Assembly: GCF_004770105.1 (NCBI RefSeq)
Contig: NZ_RQEY01000018.1
Span: forward strand, 434,001 to 498,000
DNA length: 64,000 nt
Direction of reading: 5' to 3'
Origin: Leptospira andrefontaineae
Lineage (GTDB): Bacteria > Spirochaetota > Leptospiria > Leptospirales > Leptospiraceae
The notes under the pieces were generated by a model. It was given only the letters and a program-made list of their open reading frames with translations, did no database searches and was not told where the DNA came from. Positions 1 through 7,592 of the stretch are shown here, piece after piece; positions within the stretch are counted from its first letter, which is position 1; every line of letters starts with the position of its first letter. Made by a program: the position numbers and the translations under genes.

Positions 1-2
1 CT

Positions 3-698
3 TCTACCTCGGATATTGGAGGTTTTGTAGATAAGGCAAAAAAGAAGGTCTCAGAATCGATCCTTCTTCCTCCTGGATATTCGATAGTTTGGAGCGGTCA
101 ATATGAGAATATGATACGTGTCCGGGAAAGAATGATGTACATTCTACCTTTGACAATCTTCATCATATTTTTATTATTATACTTCAATACAAAATCGTAT
201 ATTAAAACTTCGATCGTACTTCTGGCGGTTCCATTCTCACTGATTGGAGCGGTTGGACTTCTTTATATTCTGGACTACCAAATCTCAGTAGCAGTATGGG
301 TTGGAATGATCGCTCTCATGGGATTGGATGCAGAAACGGGAGTGTTTATGCTTTTATATCTGGACCTTTCCTATGAAGACGCAAAGAAAAAAGGAAGATT
401 AAGAACCAAGGAAGAGTTAATAGAAGCGATCATACACGGTGCTGTGCATAGGATACGACCTAAGATCATGACTGTTCTTGCTGCAATGATGGGACTTCTA
501 CCAATCATGTGGTCTGCAAGCACAGGTTCGGATGTGATGAAAAGGATCGCCGCTCCTATGGTAGGGGGACTAGTAACCAGTTTTATCCTGGAACTTCTAG
601 TATATCCTCCAATATACATGCTTTGGAAAGAGGGAAAGCTGGGAGATATTTTACCTGTCCTTCCTTTAACCAAGAAAAGAAGAGCGAAATCAATTTAA
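3..698 (+). CDS. Heavy-metal efflux RND transporter (CusA/CzcA family), 3' part
   Basis: The frame is open from the left window edge, so about 231 C-terminal residues are visible and the start lies outside. The stretch LPPGYSIVWSGQYENM is typical of CusA/CzcA inner-membrane pumps just before the last membrane block. After it come hydrophobic helices, the DAETGVFMLLYLDL segment and RIRPKIMTVLAAMMGLLPIM, both characteristic of the heavy-metal-efflux RND family. These pumps use the proton gradient to export Cu/Ag or Zn/Co/Cd from the periplasm or cytoplasm through a tripartite complex. Which metal cannot be decided from this part. A small Cys-rich protein follows 18 bp downstream and probably shares the transcript. 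Confidence 0.93.
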   Translation, partial: STSDIGGFVDKAKKKVSESILLPPGYSIVWSGQYENMIRVRERMMYILPLTIFIIFLLLYFNTKSYIKTSIVLLAVPFSLIGAVGLLYILDYQISVAVWVGMIALMGLDAETGVFMLLYLDLSYEDAKKKGRLRTKEELIEAIIHGAVHRIRPKIMTVLAAMMGLLPIMWSASTGSDVMKRIAAPMVGGLVTSFILELLVYPPIYMLWKEGKLGDILPVLPLTKKRRAKSI

Positions 699-716
699 AA
701 TTTGAGGGAACAAATA

Positions 717-980
717 ATGAACAATACTACAAAAAAACTGATCATTGGAGCTGCACTCTCCGGACTATTTTTATCCGGAGAAGTATATTCGGAAAAACAG
801 GACACCGGTTCAGATAACACAAAAGGAGAATGTCATGGGGTCAATTCCTGCAAGGGAAAAAGTGACTGTCATACAAACGGAAACTCTTGCTCTGGACAAA
901 ACTCTTGCAAAGGGAAGGGCTGGATCTCCTTAACGAAAAAAGAATGCGATGCAAAAAAAGGAACTTTCAAAAAGTCTTAA
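717..980 (+). CDS. Small secreted Cys-rich protein, putative metal-binding
   Basis: This 87-residue protein has an N-terminal hydrophobic segment (about residues 7-24) that looks like a signal peptide. A Cys-rich core follows, with Cys at 39, 45, 51, 58, 64 and 77, and two copies of a C-x-G-x-N-S-C-K-G-K pattern (39-48 and 58-67). I set the start at the ATG preceded by GAGGG at 705-709; the open frame extends to a TTG at 702 without a ribosome site. It follows an RND metal efflux pump by 18 bp. Similar short Cys-repeat secreted proteins in Gram-negative bacteria include copper-sequestering, post-translationally modified peptides (bufferin-like), but no modifying enzyme is visible here. A metal-buffering role is inference. 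Confidence 0.75.
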   Translation: MNNTTKKLIIGAALSGLFLSGEVYSEKQDTGSDNTKGECHGVNSCKGKSDCHTNGNSCSGQNSCKGKGWISLTKKECDAKKGTFKKS

Positions 981-1043
981 ATTTTACGACATATATCAAT
1001 TCGCATTTCACTTAATGTTAATATAAATTCTATCAATTTAATA

Positions 1044-1072
1044 TTGACGATCAAACAAGAAACCCGTAAAAT
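1044..1072 (+). promoter_or_regulatory. Sigma-70-type promoter for the 1099 gene
   Basis: TTGACG at 1044-1049 and TAAAAT at 1067-1072 are separated by exactly 17 bases, five of six matches at each box. Transcription would begin near 1079, leaving a leader of about 20 nt that holds AGGAG at 1090-1094. It gives the downstream secreted protein its own promoter, separate from the metal efflux operon. Confidence 0.65.
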
Positions 1073-1098
1073 TAGCGGGCATATATTTAGGAGTTTTT

Positions 1099-1407
1099 AT
1101 GAAAAAAACCTTAGCAACCATTCTGTTTTCCCTGATCTTGGCAGGTAATATTTCTGCATTTACCGATCTGGACAATCTTCTCATCGCGGAAGCAACCACT
1201 CCGGATCTAAAAAAGATCGCAAAAGATTATTTTAACAAAAAAGCTAAAGACCATAAGGAATTGGCAGAAAAGTATAAATCTTTAGCTGGTCAATCCCACG
1301 GTGGGAAAGCTACCGCTGATGCAGCAGAGAAGGATAAATATAAAAAACTAGCCGATCATTGTGACAAAGAAGCAGCAGCTTACAAAGCACAAGCGGATAA
1401 ATTCTAA
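1099..1407 (+). CDS. Small secreted helical protein of unknown function
   Basis: The protein has 102 residues. Residues 1-20 form a signal peptide (MKKTLATILFSLILAGNISA). The mature part is Lys/Ala/Glu-rich and predicted by eye to be helical, with heptad-like spacing, a single Cys near residue 90 and repeated KKLA/DHK/AEK elements. The start is firm: AGGAG lies 4-8 bases upstream of the ATG and a good promoter precedes it. I do not recognise a named family; small Lys/Ala-rich periplasmic proteins of this type are common in Leptospira. Convergent with flaB. Confidence 0.85.
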   Translation: MKKTLATILFSLILAGNISAFTDLDNLLIAEATTPDLKKIAKDYFNKKAKDHKELAEKYKSLAGQSHGGKATADAAEKDKYKKLADHCDKEAAAYKAQADKF

Positions 1408-1432
1408 ATTAACGAATTTACACTCTTGTAAT

Positions 1433-1458
1433 AAAAAACCCGTCCTTCTCGGACGGGT
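1433..1458 (-). terminator. Rho-independent terminator of flaB (possibly bidirectional)
   Basis: A perfect 8-bp stem, ACCCGTCC (1438-1445) with GGACGGGT (1451-1458), has a 5-base loop. On the minus strand it is followed by a run of six T (complement of the A-run at 1433-1438), so it best terminates flaB. The plus side has only CTCTTCG after the stem, so stopping the 1099 transcript there would be weaker. Confidence 0.8.
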
Positions 1459-1489
1459 CTCTTCGAATTTTCAGAAAATCTATTCTAAA

Positions 1490-2341
1490 TTATCCGAATC
1501 TTTCACTCAGAAGTTTTACCACTTGTTCAGGTCTCATGTTTGCTTGCGCAAGCATTGCAACCCCACTTTTGGTTAAAATCTGATTCTTGGTATAGTCCAC
1601 GATATGTTCCGCCATATCCGCGTCCCTTACTCGGCTTTCAGCGGAAACCATATTGATATAGTTTGACTGCAGGCCTTCTGCTGTAATTTCCAAACGGTTA
1701 TAATAAGCTCCTAAATCGGATCTTTGTTTATTCACCTTTTGGATCGCGTTATCCAGAATACCGATCATCGCATTGGAAGAAGCGGGAGTAGACAAAGTCT
1801 GCTTTTTACCGTTTGTCTCCAATTGAAGAGCACCTGCATTCATAGCATCCACGAAAATTTCCAGCTTCTCGTTTTGATTCGGTCCAACATGCAACTGGAT
1901 CGGATTTTTAGAATCCTTAGAGTAGGCTCCACTCAATGGGCGAATTTTATTGAACTCGGCAGATTTACCCAGCCTGTCCACTTCTTCGATGAGTTGGTCT
2001 ACTTCCAGTTGAACGAGTTTACGATCATCATCCGAGTAAATCCCGTTGGAAGTTTGGATGGATAATTCTCTCAATCTTTGGAGAATATTATTCACTTGTT
2101 CCAGATTACCTTCGGTAACCTGAATGAATGAAACTCCATCCATTACGTTTCTTTCTGCCTGGGCAAGACCACGAATTTGGGTGCGCATCCTTTCGGAAAC
2201 TGCAAATCCCAATGCATCATCACCGGCACGATTGATCCTCATACCGGTTGATAATTTTTCTGTGGTTTTGTCCAGGTCGTGATTAACTGTCTTCAGTACA
2301 TTATTTGCACGAAGAGCGCTGATGTTGTGATTGATAATCAT
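1490..2341 (-). CDS. flaB: Periplasmic flagellar filament core protein, flagellin FlaB
   Basis: This 283-residue flagellin has conserved N- and C-terminal coiled regions (MIINHNISALRANN; DYTKNQILTKSGVAMLAQAN) and almost no variable central domain, as in spirochaete FlaB proteins. FlaB forms the core of the endoflagella in the periplasm. The start is the ATG at 2341, six bases after GGGAGG; an upstream TTG in frame at 2347 is less likely. The length fits Leptospira FlaB. The gene stands alone between its own leader and a terminator, consistent with a highly expressed monocistronic unit. The leader carries a hairpin and a CsrA-like site that overlaps the ribosome site. Leptospira genomes usually hold several flaB paralogues; which one this is cannot be said. 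Confidence 0.96.
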   Translation of the reverse strand: MIINHNISALRANNVLKTVNHDLDKTTEKLSTGMRINRAGDDALGFAVSERMRTQIRGLAQAERNVMDGVSFIQVTEGNLEQVNNILQRLRELSIQTSNGIYSDDDRKLVQLEVDQLIEEVDRLGKSAEFNKIRPLSGAYSKDSKNPIQLHVGPNQNEKLEIFVDAMNAGALQLETNGKKQTLSTPASSNAMIGILDNAIQKVNKQRSDLGAYYNRLEITAEGLQSNYINMVSAESRVRDADMAEHIVDYTKNQILTKSGVAMLAQANMRPEQVVKLLSERFG

Positions 2342-2346
2342 CAACA

Positions 2347-2358
2347 ACCTCCCTGTAG
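2347..2358 (-). promoter_or_regulatory. CsrA-like site overlapping the flaB ribosome site
   Basis: On the minus strand the bases read CTACAGGGAGGT, matching the CsrA consensus RUACARGGAUGU at 10 of 12 positions, with the central GGA inside the Shine-Dalgarno of flaB. CsrA bound here would block ribosome entry. This is inference from the motif; the hairpin at 2364-2381 would be a second contact point. Confidence 0.5.
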
Positions 2359-2363
2359 CTAGA

Positions 2364-2381
2364 GTTTGGATCCGTCCAAAC
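2364..2381 (-). promoter_or_regulatory. Hairpin with GGA-containing loop in the flaB leader
   Basis: A perfect 7-bp stem (GTTTGGA / TCCAAAC) encloses a 4-base loop that reads CGGA on the flaB mRNA strand. It lies 5 bases upstream of the CsrA-like ribosome-site motif. A GGA displayed in a hairpin loop is the standard CsrA contact, and in Bacillus hag and Borrelia flaB leaders CsrA controls flagellin translation. Confidence 0.5.
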
Positions 2382-2539
2382 CATGAGCCGGGCTTTTAGG
2401 AGGAGAGAGCCTCCCGGGCAACCCGGATATCCACTGCGAATTTCACTCCCTTATTTTTGTGGGGAGATTTTTTTTACGATTTTTCCTAAAGACTAAAGTC
2501 GCAATCGACGATAATCCAAAAGAGGAAAAATCTGCTCTC

Positions 2540-2569
2540 ATTCTACCATTCACTTTAGCTATTTCGCAA
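2540..2569 (-). promoter_or_regulatory. Candidate flaB promoter
   Basis: On the minus strand TTGCGA (2564-2569) and TAGAAT (2540-2545) are separated by 18 bases. This would give a leader of roughly 190 nt, unusually long for a bacterial housekeeping gene but fitting post-transcriptional control. I could not find a convincing sigma-28 or sigma-54 promoter in the 300 bp between flaB and the cobalamin gene. Apart from this and the leader structures I see nothing else in that gap. Confidence 0.35.
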
Positions 2570-2650
2570 CTTTTTTTCCGTTAAAACTGCTTTTCTTGCG
2601 GGAATTTTCAGAAGTTTTTCGGATTCTGTCCCCTAAATTCAGGCCAAATC

Positions 2651-3208
2651 ATGAAAATTTATACCAAAAAGGGAGACTCTGGAACCACATCCTTAGCTTC
2701 CGGAACCAGGGTCTCTAAATCGGATCCCAGGGTAGAATTATACGGAACCGCAGACGAATTGAACTCTGCTATAGGAGTCGCAATTTCTTTCCTAACAAAA
2801 GATTCCAAATTAAAAGATTCATTGGAGAGGATCCAAAATTTACTATTTGAATTGGGATCAGAACTTGCGGGATATAAGAAGAAGGATGATTCTTCCTGTA
2901 TCCTAGAAGAGGATATTTCCGAATTAGAGAAGGAGATAGATCTTTGGCAAGATTCGCTTCTTCCTTTGAAAAATTTTATCCTTCCTGGCGGATCGTCTGC
3001 CTCTTCTTTTTTGCATGTTTCCAGGACCTTGGCTAGACGATTAGAAAGAGACCTAGTACATTATAAAGAAGAAGGTCACGAGGTCTTTGCAGAAAATCTT
3101 AGATTCCTGAACAGACTTTCTGATCATCTATTCGTAGCCGCACGATATGCAAATTTTGAATCTAAAATCCCGGAACCAGAATGGAAATCCAGAGCCAAAG
3201 GCAAATAA
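2651..3208 (+). CDS. pduO: Cob(I)alamin adenosyltransferase, PduO type
   Basis: This 185-residue enzyme transfers the adenosyl group of ATP to cob(I)alamin to make coenzyme B12. The N-terminal motif KIYTKKGDSGTTSLASGTRV is the ATP-binding signature of the PduO family, followed by the conserved DELNSAIGVA helix. The C-terminal LHVSRTLARRLERDLV and NRLSDHLFVAARYAN motifs line the active site. Length is normal for single-domain members. Coenzyme B12 made here would serve the class II ribonucleotide reductase encoded at 45.7-49.3 kb. The stop lies 27 bp inside the next gene, suggesting coupling. No cobalamin riboswitch is visible upstream. Confidence 0.95.
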   Translation: MKIYTKKGDSGTTSLASGTRVSKSDPRVELYGTADELNSAIGVAISFLTKDSKLKDSLERIQNLLFELGSELAGYKKKDDSSCILEEDISELEKEIDLWQDSLLPLKNFILPGGSSASSFLHVSRTLARRLERDLVHYKEEGHEVFAENLRFLNRLSDHLFVAARYANFESKIPEPEWKSRAKGK

Positions 3209-4473
3209 CTCATCCCAAAGGTTTATATGTTCTCTTCTTCGTGGAAATGTGGGAGAGATTTTCTTTTTACGGAATGAGAGCACTTCTCGTTCTATTTTTG
3301 ACCAAAGAACTTTTAATGCAAGACGCCCAAGCGGGTAGAATATACGGATTTTATAATGGATTCGTATATCTTACCCCGATTTTAGGAGGTTTACTTGCGG
3401 ACCGATTTTTAGGATATAAACGTTCCATCTTCCTGGGCGGAGTCCTCATGATGTTCGGTCATCTTTCCTTGGCATTCAATGGCCTTTGGACTTTTTATCT
3501 GGGTTTAGGACTTTTAATCGCAGGAAACGGTTTTTTCAAACCTTGTATCTCCACTGTTGTAGGAAGAATTTACGAATTAGAAGGTAAGCCTGAACTGAAA
3601 GATTCTGGATTTACTATATTCTATTTTGGGATCAACCTAGGAGCTATCTTAGGAACCTGGGCCTGTGCAAATCTTGCAGAATACAAAGGTTGGCATTATG
3701 GATTCGGGATTGCAGCAGTCGGAATGCTCATCGGTCTTATTATTTTTGGGTTTTTAGGAAGAAGAGTGAATCCTGACGCATTCTTGACAAATGGAAATCA
3801 AGGGCCATCGGATTCGAAAGAAGAAGATCCTAAACAAAACAGAGAAAGGATTTTTGCGATCCTGGTTTTCTCCGCAGTTACCATAACATTCTGGGCTTCT
3901 TACGAACAGATCGGTTCTTCTTTGAGCCTGATCATCGATAGATACGTGGACAGAAATATTCTAGGCTGGGAAATCCCTGCGGCAAATTACCAATCTTTGA
4001 ATCCACTTTTTGTAGTGAGTTTGGCATTGGTAGTTTCATGGATCTGGAAAAAATTCGAAGAATCAGGAAGGCATATTTCCACAGTGACTAAGTTCTGCTT
4101 AGGACTGATAATCTTAGGATTAGGGTATCTTCTTCTTTCCTTGGTAACTTTTGGATCTACTGAAAAGTTTTCCTCTATTTGGATCATTCTTTCCATTTTA
4201 CTTTTAACAATCGGAGAATTGTTTTTATCTCCGGTTGGTCTATCCTTAGTTACAAAATTGGCTCCAGTAAAAGTCGCCTCTATGATGATGGGATTTTGGT
4301 TTTTAGCAAACTTCTTCGCTCATGTGCTTGCTGGAGAACTGACTAGGTTCATGGGAGGAAGAGAATCTTTGTCGGGATTTTTCTTGATCTTCTTCTTTCT
4401 TCCTATAATCACCGCGATCGGTCTATTTTCGTTCCGTAAAAAATTAGAATCTTGGATGCATGGCGTAAAATGA
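3181..4473 (+). CDS. POT/PTR-family proton-dependent oligopeptide transporter
   Basis: This 430-residue membrane protein has about 12 hydrophobic segments. The POT signature ExxER is present as EMWERFSFYG near residue 20, followed by LLVLFLTKEL, which binds protons and peptide in this family. A second family hallmark, GADRFLGYKRS-like LLADRFLGYKRSI, follows at about residue 75, and FKPCISTVVGRIYE at about 120 matches the third. It imports di- and tripeptides with protons across the inner membrane. The ATG overlaps the adenosyltransferase end by 28 bp. The length is slightly short for the family (often 450-500). Confidence 0.92.
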   Translation: MEIQSQRQITHPKGLYVLFFVEMWERFSFYGMRALLVLFLTKELLMQDAQAGRIYGFYNGFVYLTPILGGLLADRFLGYKRSIFLGGVLMMFGHLSLAFNGLWTFYLGLGLLIAGNGFFKPCISTVVGRIYELEGKPELKDSGFTIFYFGINLGAILGTWACANLAEYKGWHYGFGIAAVGMLIGLIIFGFLGRRVNPDAFLTNGNQGPSDSKEEDPKQNRERIFAILVFSAVTITFWASYEQIGSSLSLIIDRYVDRNILGWEIPAANYQSLNPLFVVSLALVVSWIWKKFEESGRHISTVTKFCLGLIILGLGYLLLSLVTFGSTEKFSSIWIILSILLLTIGELFLSPVGLSLVTKLAPVKVASMMMGFWFLANFFAHVLAGELTRFMGGRESLSGFFLIFFFLPIITAIGLFSFRKKLESWMHGVK

Positions 4474-5723
4474 AAGCTCGGATCTTAGTAGTTTCACTTC
4501 TTTTTTTATTCTCCGTTTCAATATTTGCAGATCCTTTTGAGGATTTGCTTAAAAGCGATTGGGACAAATCTCAAACACTTCTGATCAAAAACTCTGTTTT
4601 CCAAAAATTAGGACAAAGAGCTGGAAGTAAGGAAGTCCTAAAGATCACTAAAAATGTAATCCCTTGGGCAATCTTAGAAGGTGTGACCCCGGAAAAAACG
4701 GCAGAACTCATTGTAAATCTGGATTTCGCAGTCAAAGAGGGACTCACTTTCGAAGAGGCAGAAGACGCAATCCCAGTTGTTTCTAAAAGAGAAATATCGA
4801 AAGAAGATTTTAGCTATATAGGTTTGTACTTTAAAGAAACCAAAAAAGCAGGAATTAGAGAAGAAGTCCGAAATCGTTTTGTAGAAGCCGCCATGGAAAA
4901 AAAATGGGACGGATTTTCAGTACTCGCAGGTGGAAGAGCGCTCATCGCAGGTAAATTAGTAGATTTCCCTGAAAACCGTTTAGCTTCTAAGATCCTGAAT
5001 CAATTCCCTGCAAAGGGTAGAAGTATTCCTTTTGCAAAAACGGAAACTACTTTCAAAGCAGTGCTTGATTCAAAGTTGGATGGAGCTTCCACTATTCTCC
5101 TTTCTAATTTAAAAAAATTGCATGAAGGAGAGAAGGTCACCTCTTCGCAAAAATTTGCTTCTGCTCGCGCAGTAGAAACTTCTTTAGAAGAAGTTGGCGG
5201 GATCGTAATAGGTGACAGACCAAGAATTGAACCGTTGCCTGATCCTCCTTTAGTTCCAAATTTACCTGAACCAGGAGAACCGACAGAACCGGAAAAACCT
5301 GCAAAAGAAACTTGGGAAACTTTATCTGCACCAATCCTACAAAAGGTTGCGAAAGAATGGGTAGGAACTCCTTACAAATGGGCGAATGCTGCAAAAACCG
5401 GAACTGATTGTTCAGGTTTCACTTTTAGAGTTTTGACGGATGGTCGTATCGGTGTTCCTGAAAGAATGGTTTCTCGTGCTTCCAGTGCTCAAACTAAAAT
5501 GGGAACCGGAGTTTCTCATAATGAGATGAGATCCGGAGATTTAATCTTTTTTTCTGCTTCTCCCAACCAATCCAAAGTGACTCATGTGGGAATGGTCCTA
5601 AATGGAGAAGAATTTGCGCATGCTTCTTCCACCCGCGGAGTGGTGATCGATAAGATCAGAATGAAATGGTGGTTGGATCGTTTCGTTCTTTCGCGCAGAG
5701 TATTTAAGAAAGTTGTGAATTAA
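4470..5723 (+). CDS. Secreted NlpC/P60-family cysteine peptidase (cell-wall hydrolase)
   Basis: This protein has about 417 residues. The start is the ATG in the ATGA overlap with the transporter stop, which gives a clean signal peptide (MKARILVVSLLFLFSVSIFA). Roughly 260 residues of unrecognised helical sequence follow, then a Pro/Glu-rich linker (LPDPPLVPNLPEPGEPTEPE). The C-terminal NlpC/P60 domain has the catalytic Cys in GTDCSGFTF, the His in THVGMVL and the third polar residue in FAHASS. Such enzymes cut D-Glu-meso-DAP bonds of peptidoglycan in the periplasm. The large N-terminal part may target or restrain the enzyme. Confidence 0.9.
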   Translation: MKARILVVSLLFLFSVSIFADPFEDLLKSDWDKSQTLLIKNSVFQKLGQRAGSKEVLKITKNVIPWAILEGVTPEKTAELIVNLDFAVKEGLTFEEAEDAIPVVSKREISKEDFSYIGLYFKETKKAGIREEVRNRFVEAAMEKKWDGFSVLAGGRALIAGKLVDFPENRLASKILNQFPAKGRSIPFAKTETTFKAVLDSKLDGASTILLSNLKKLHEGEKVTSSQKFASARAVETSLEEVGGIVIGDRPRIEPLPDPPLVPNLPEPGEPTEPEKPAKETWETLSAPILQKVAKEWVGTPYKWANAAKTGTDCSGFTFRVLTDGRIGVPERMVSRASSAQTKMGTGVSHNEMRSGDLIFFSASPNQSKVTHVGMVLNGEEFAHASSTRGVVIDKIRMKWWLDRFVLSRRVFKKVVN

Positions 5724-5739
5724 GGCACGGAGTTTAGGA

Positions 5740-5900
5740 GAGACACAGCGCTTTCGCACAGAGCCCACGGAGATCACAGAGGCGGGTTTCACGCGAAGCC
5801 ACGAAGTTTAGAAGAGATTTTTAGGGATTTCAAAACCTATACCTTCTTTTCTTAGCGCCTTGGCGTGCAGAAAACTCCGAGTCCTCTGTGAACTCGGTGC
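5740..5900. repeat. Decayed dispersed intergenic repeat patch
   Basis: The gap between the NlpC gene and the LON-domain gene has no coding signal. It is filled with short repeat words such as TTTCACGCGAAGCCACGAAG (5787-5806) and CTTAGCGCCTTGGCGTG (about 5851-5867). The same two words recur, slightly changed, at 49854-49926. The two words are themselves imperfect inverted copies of each other. Such patches are scattered between genes of Leptospira and look like remains of a small palindromic element. Confidence 0.6.
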
Positions 5901-5904
5901 GAAA

Positions 5905-6519
5905 CTATTCTCCGAGGTTCATTTCTTCTACAATGTCTACAAGTAGTTGTGCTTTAAGAATCTGATCTGTACTGGAAAGGATTTCCTGTTTCTTTTTAAA
6001 ATTGAAATTTAGGATCGAAGAAATAAAATCAACGGGGAAAGGATGAGACCAGAGGTCGTTCATTCGGAGGATCAATTCTTCTTTGGCACCTTCTGAAAGC
6101 AAAATTCGTTTAGTGAGATATAAGATCCTATCAAAGATCTCTACAAATATTTTATCTTCTATATATTTGGAATCAGGTTCTAATTTTTCTACAATTCCGA
6201 TACGGAAGGGTTCCATCGTGTCGTACGATTCTAATTTTGCGATACCTTTGCCTTCGAGTAGAATATTAGATCTTCCATCAGGAAGCGGATCTCTTCGAAC
6301 GATTGTACCCCAACCAAAAATAGTTTCGATTTCGGGCTGAGGATTTTTTAAATTACCTGGCTCCATTTTAATAGGAGCGATAGCCATTTCTTCGCCGGAC
6401 TCGGAACAATAATCCAACATCATCCTGTATCTAGGCTCGAAAATATGAAGAGGAAGAAATGTGCCTGGAAATAAGATGACTTCAGGAAGAGGAAAGATCG
6501 GAATTGTAGTTCTTGACAC
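5905..6519 (-). CDS. LON-substrate-binding-domain protein (Lon N-terminal-like)
   Basis: The 204 residues match only the N-terminal LON domain: IPIFPLPEVILFPGTFLPLHIFEPRYRMML is the hallmark, followed by the GWGTIVRRDPLPDGRSNILLEGKG segment. There is no AAA+ or protease part, so this is a stand-alone substrate-binding or adaptor protein, a common free-standing family in bacteria. The start is a GTG at 6519. It is transcribed divergently from rfaE1, with 62 bp between them. Its target is unknown. Confidence 0.9.
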   Translation of the reverse strand: MSRTTIPIFPLPEVILFPGTFLPLHIFEPRYRMMLDYCSESGEEMAIAPIKMEPGNLKNPQPEIETIFGWGTIVRRDPLPDGRSNILLEGKGIAKLESYDTMEPFRIGIVEKLEPDSKYIEDKIFVEIFDRILYLTKRILLSEGAKEELILRMNDLWSHPFPVDFISSILNFNFKKKQEILSSTDQILKAQLLVDIVEEMNLGE

Positions 6520-6581
6520 CTAGGATTTATCCTAACCTGTTGAAGTGAAAACGCAAATCAAATTGTAAGACCGGTTTAAAA

Positions 6582-7592
6582 TTGTACTACTTAGATAAAA
6601 AGCGATATTTGGAAGCGGCTTCTAAATTAAAAACCACTAAAATTGTAGTCATCGGAGATCTCATCTTAGATGAGTATCTGATCGGAGAAGTGAATCGAAT
6701 TTCTCCGGAGGCACCCGTTCCTGTGGTCTGGGTGAGGAATGAAAAAACAACTTTGGGTGGAGCGGGGAACGTAGTAAAAAATCTTTCCCGTCTAGGAGTT
6801 CAATCTTTTGTGCTTGGTAGAGCGGGAAACGATTCTGCTGCTAAAACTCTGGATGATCTTCTTTCCACAGAAAATACAATCTCTTCTAAAAACACAATTA
6901 TACGTTCTGAAAAAGTTCCTACGATCCTAAAAACAAGGGTCATCGCCGGTCACCAACAAGTTTGTCGTATAGATAGAGAAGAGACATTTCCTCTGACTGA
7001 CTCGGAAGAAAAACATTTATTAGAAAGTTTTTCTAAGATCATTCAAGAAGCAGATGCGGTTGTTCTTTCCGATTATGATAAAGGAACTTTGACAGCAAGT
7101 CTCATCCGCAAATCAATCGATATCGCTGTTCAACATAAAAAGATCGTAACCGTGGATCCACAAGTTTCCCATTTTTTCCAATACGAAAAAGCAACAGTGA
7201 TGACCCCAAATCATCATGAGGCAGGAAAGGCTCTCGGTAAAAAATTAGAAACAAATGCGGAAGTAGAAGAAGCTGCTAAAAAGATCGCAGAAAATCTAAA
7301 TTCTCCTTCTATGATGATCACTCGTGGAGAAAAAGGAATGAGCCTTTATATTTCTTCTGAATCCAAAACCTATCATATCCCTACAGTTGCTAAAGAAGTT
7401 TTCGATGTGACTGGAGCAGGGGATACTGTGATCTCAGTCTATACTTCTTTCTTGGCAGCAGGTTTAGGAGAATTGGAAGCAGCAATTGTTTCCAATGCGG
7501 CAGCAGGAGTAGTCGTAGGTAAGCTTGGTGCAGAAACTGTTTCTTTAGAGGAACTTTTAGAAGCTCTTGAGAAAAGAGGAAGTTTTCAGTGA
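6582..7592 (+). CDS. rfaE1: D-glycero-beta-D-manno-heptose-7-phosphate kinase
   Basis: This 336-residue PfkB/ribokinase-family enzyme phosphorylates heptose-7-phosphate at C1 for LPS inner-core synthesis. Motifs: VIGDLILDEYLIGEVNRISPEAP at the N-terminus, typical of HldE/RfaE domain I; GGAGNV, which contacts the sugar; and the DVTGAGDTVISVY loop near the C-terminus with the catalytic Asp. The start is a TTG without a strong ribosome site. The gene overlaps rfaE2 by 4 bases (GTGA), so the kinase and adenylyltransferase that are one fused protein in E. coli are two adjacent genes here. Confidence 0.95.
   Translation: MYYLDKKRYLEAASKLKTTKIVVIGDLILDEYLIGEVNRISPEAPVPVVWVRNEKTTLGGAGNVVKNLSRLGVQSFVLGRAGNDSAAKTLDDLLSTENTISSKNTIIRSEKVPTILKTRVIAGHQQVCRIDREETFPLTDSEEKHLLESFSKIIQEADAVVLSDYDKGTLTASLIRKSIDIAVQHKKIVTVDPQVSHFFQYEKATVMTPNHHEAGKALGKKLETNAEVEEAAKKIAENLNSPSMMITRGEKGMSLYISSESKTYHIPTVAKEVFDVTGAGDTVISVYTSFLAAGLGELEAAIVSNAAAGVVVGKLGAETVSLEELLEALEKRGSFQ

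Noticed and set aside
2382..2650. Sigma-28 or sigma-54 promoter for flaB
   Set aside because: I looked for TAAA-N15-GCCGATAA and GG-N10-GC on the minus strand; near matches had wrong spacing.
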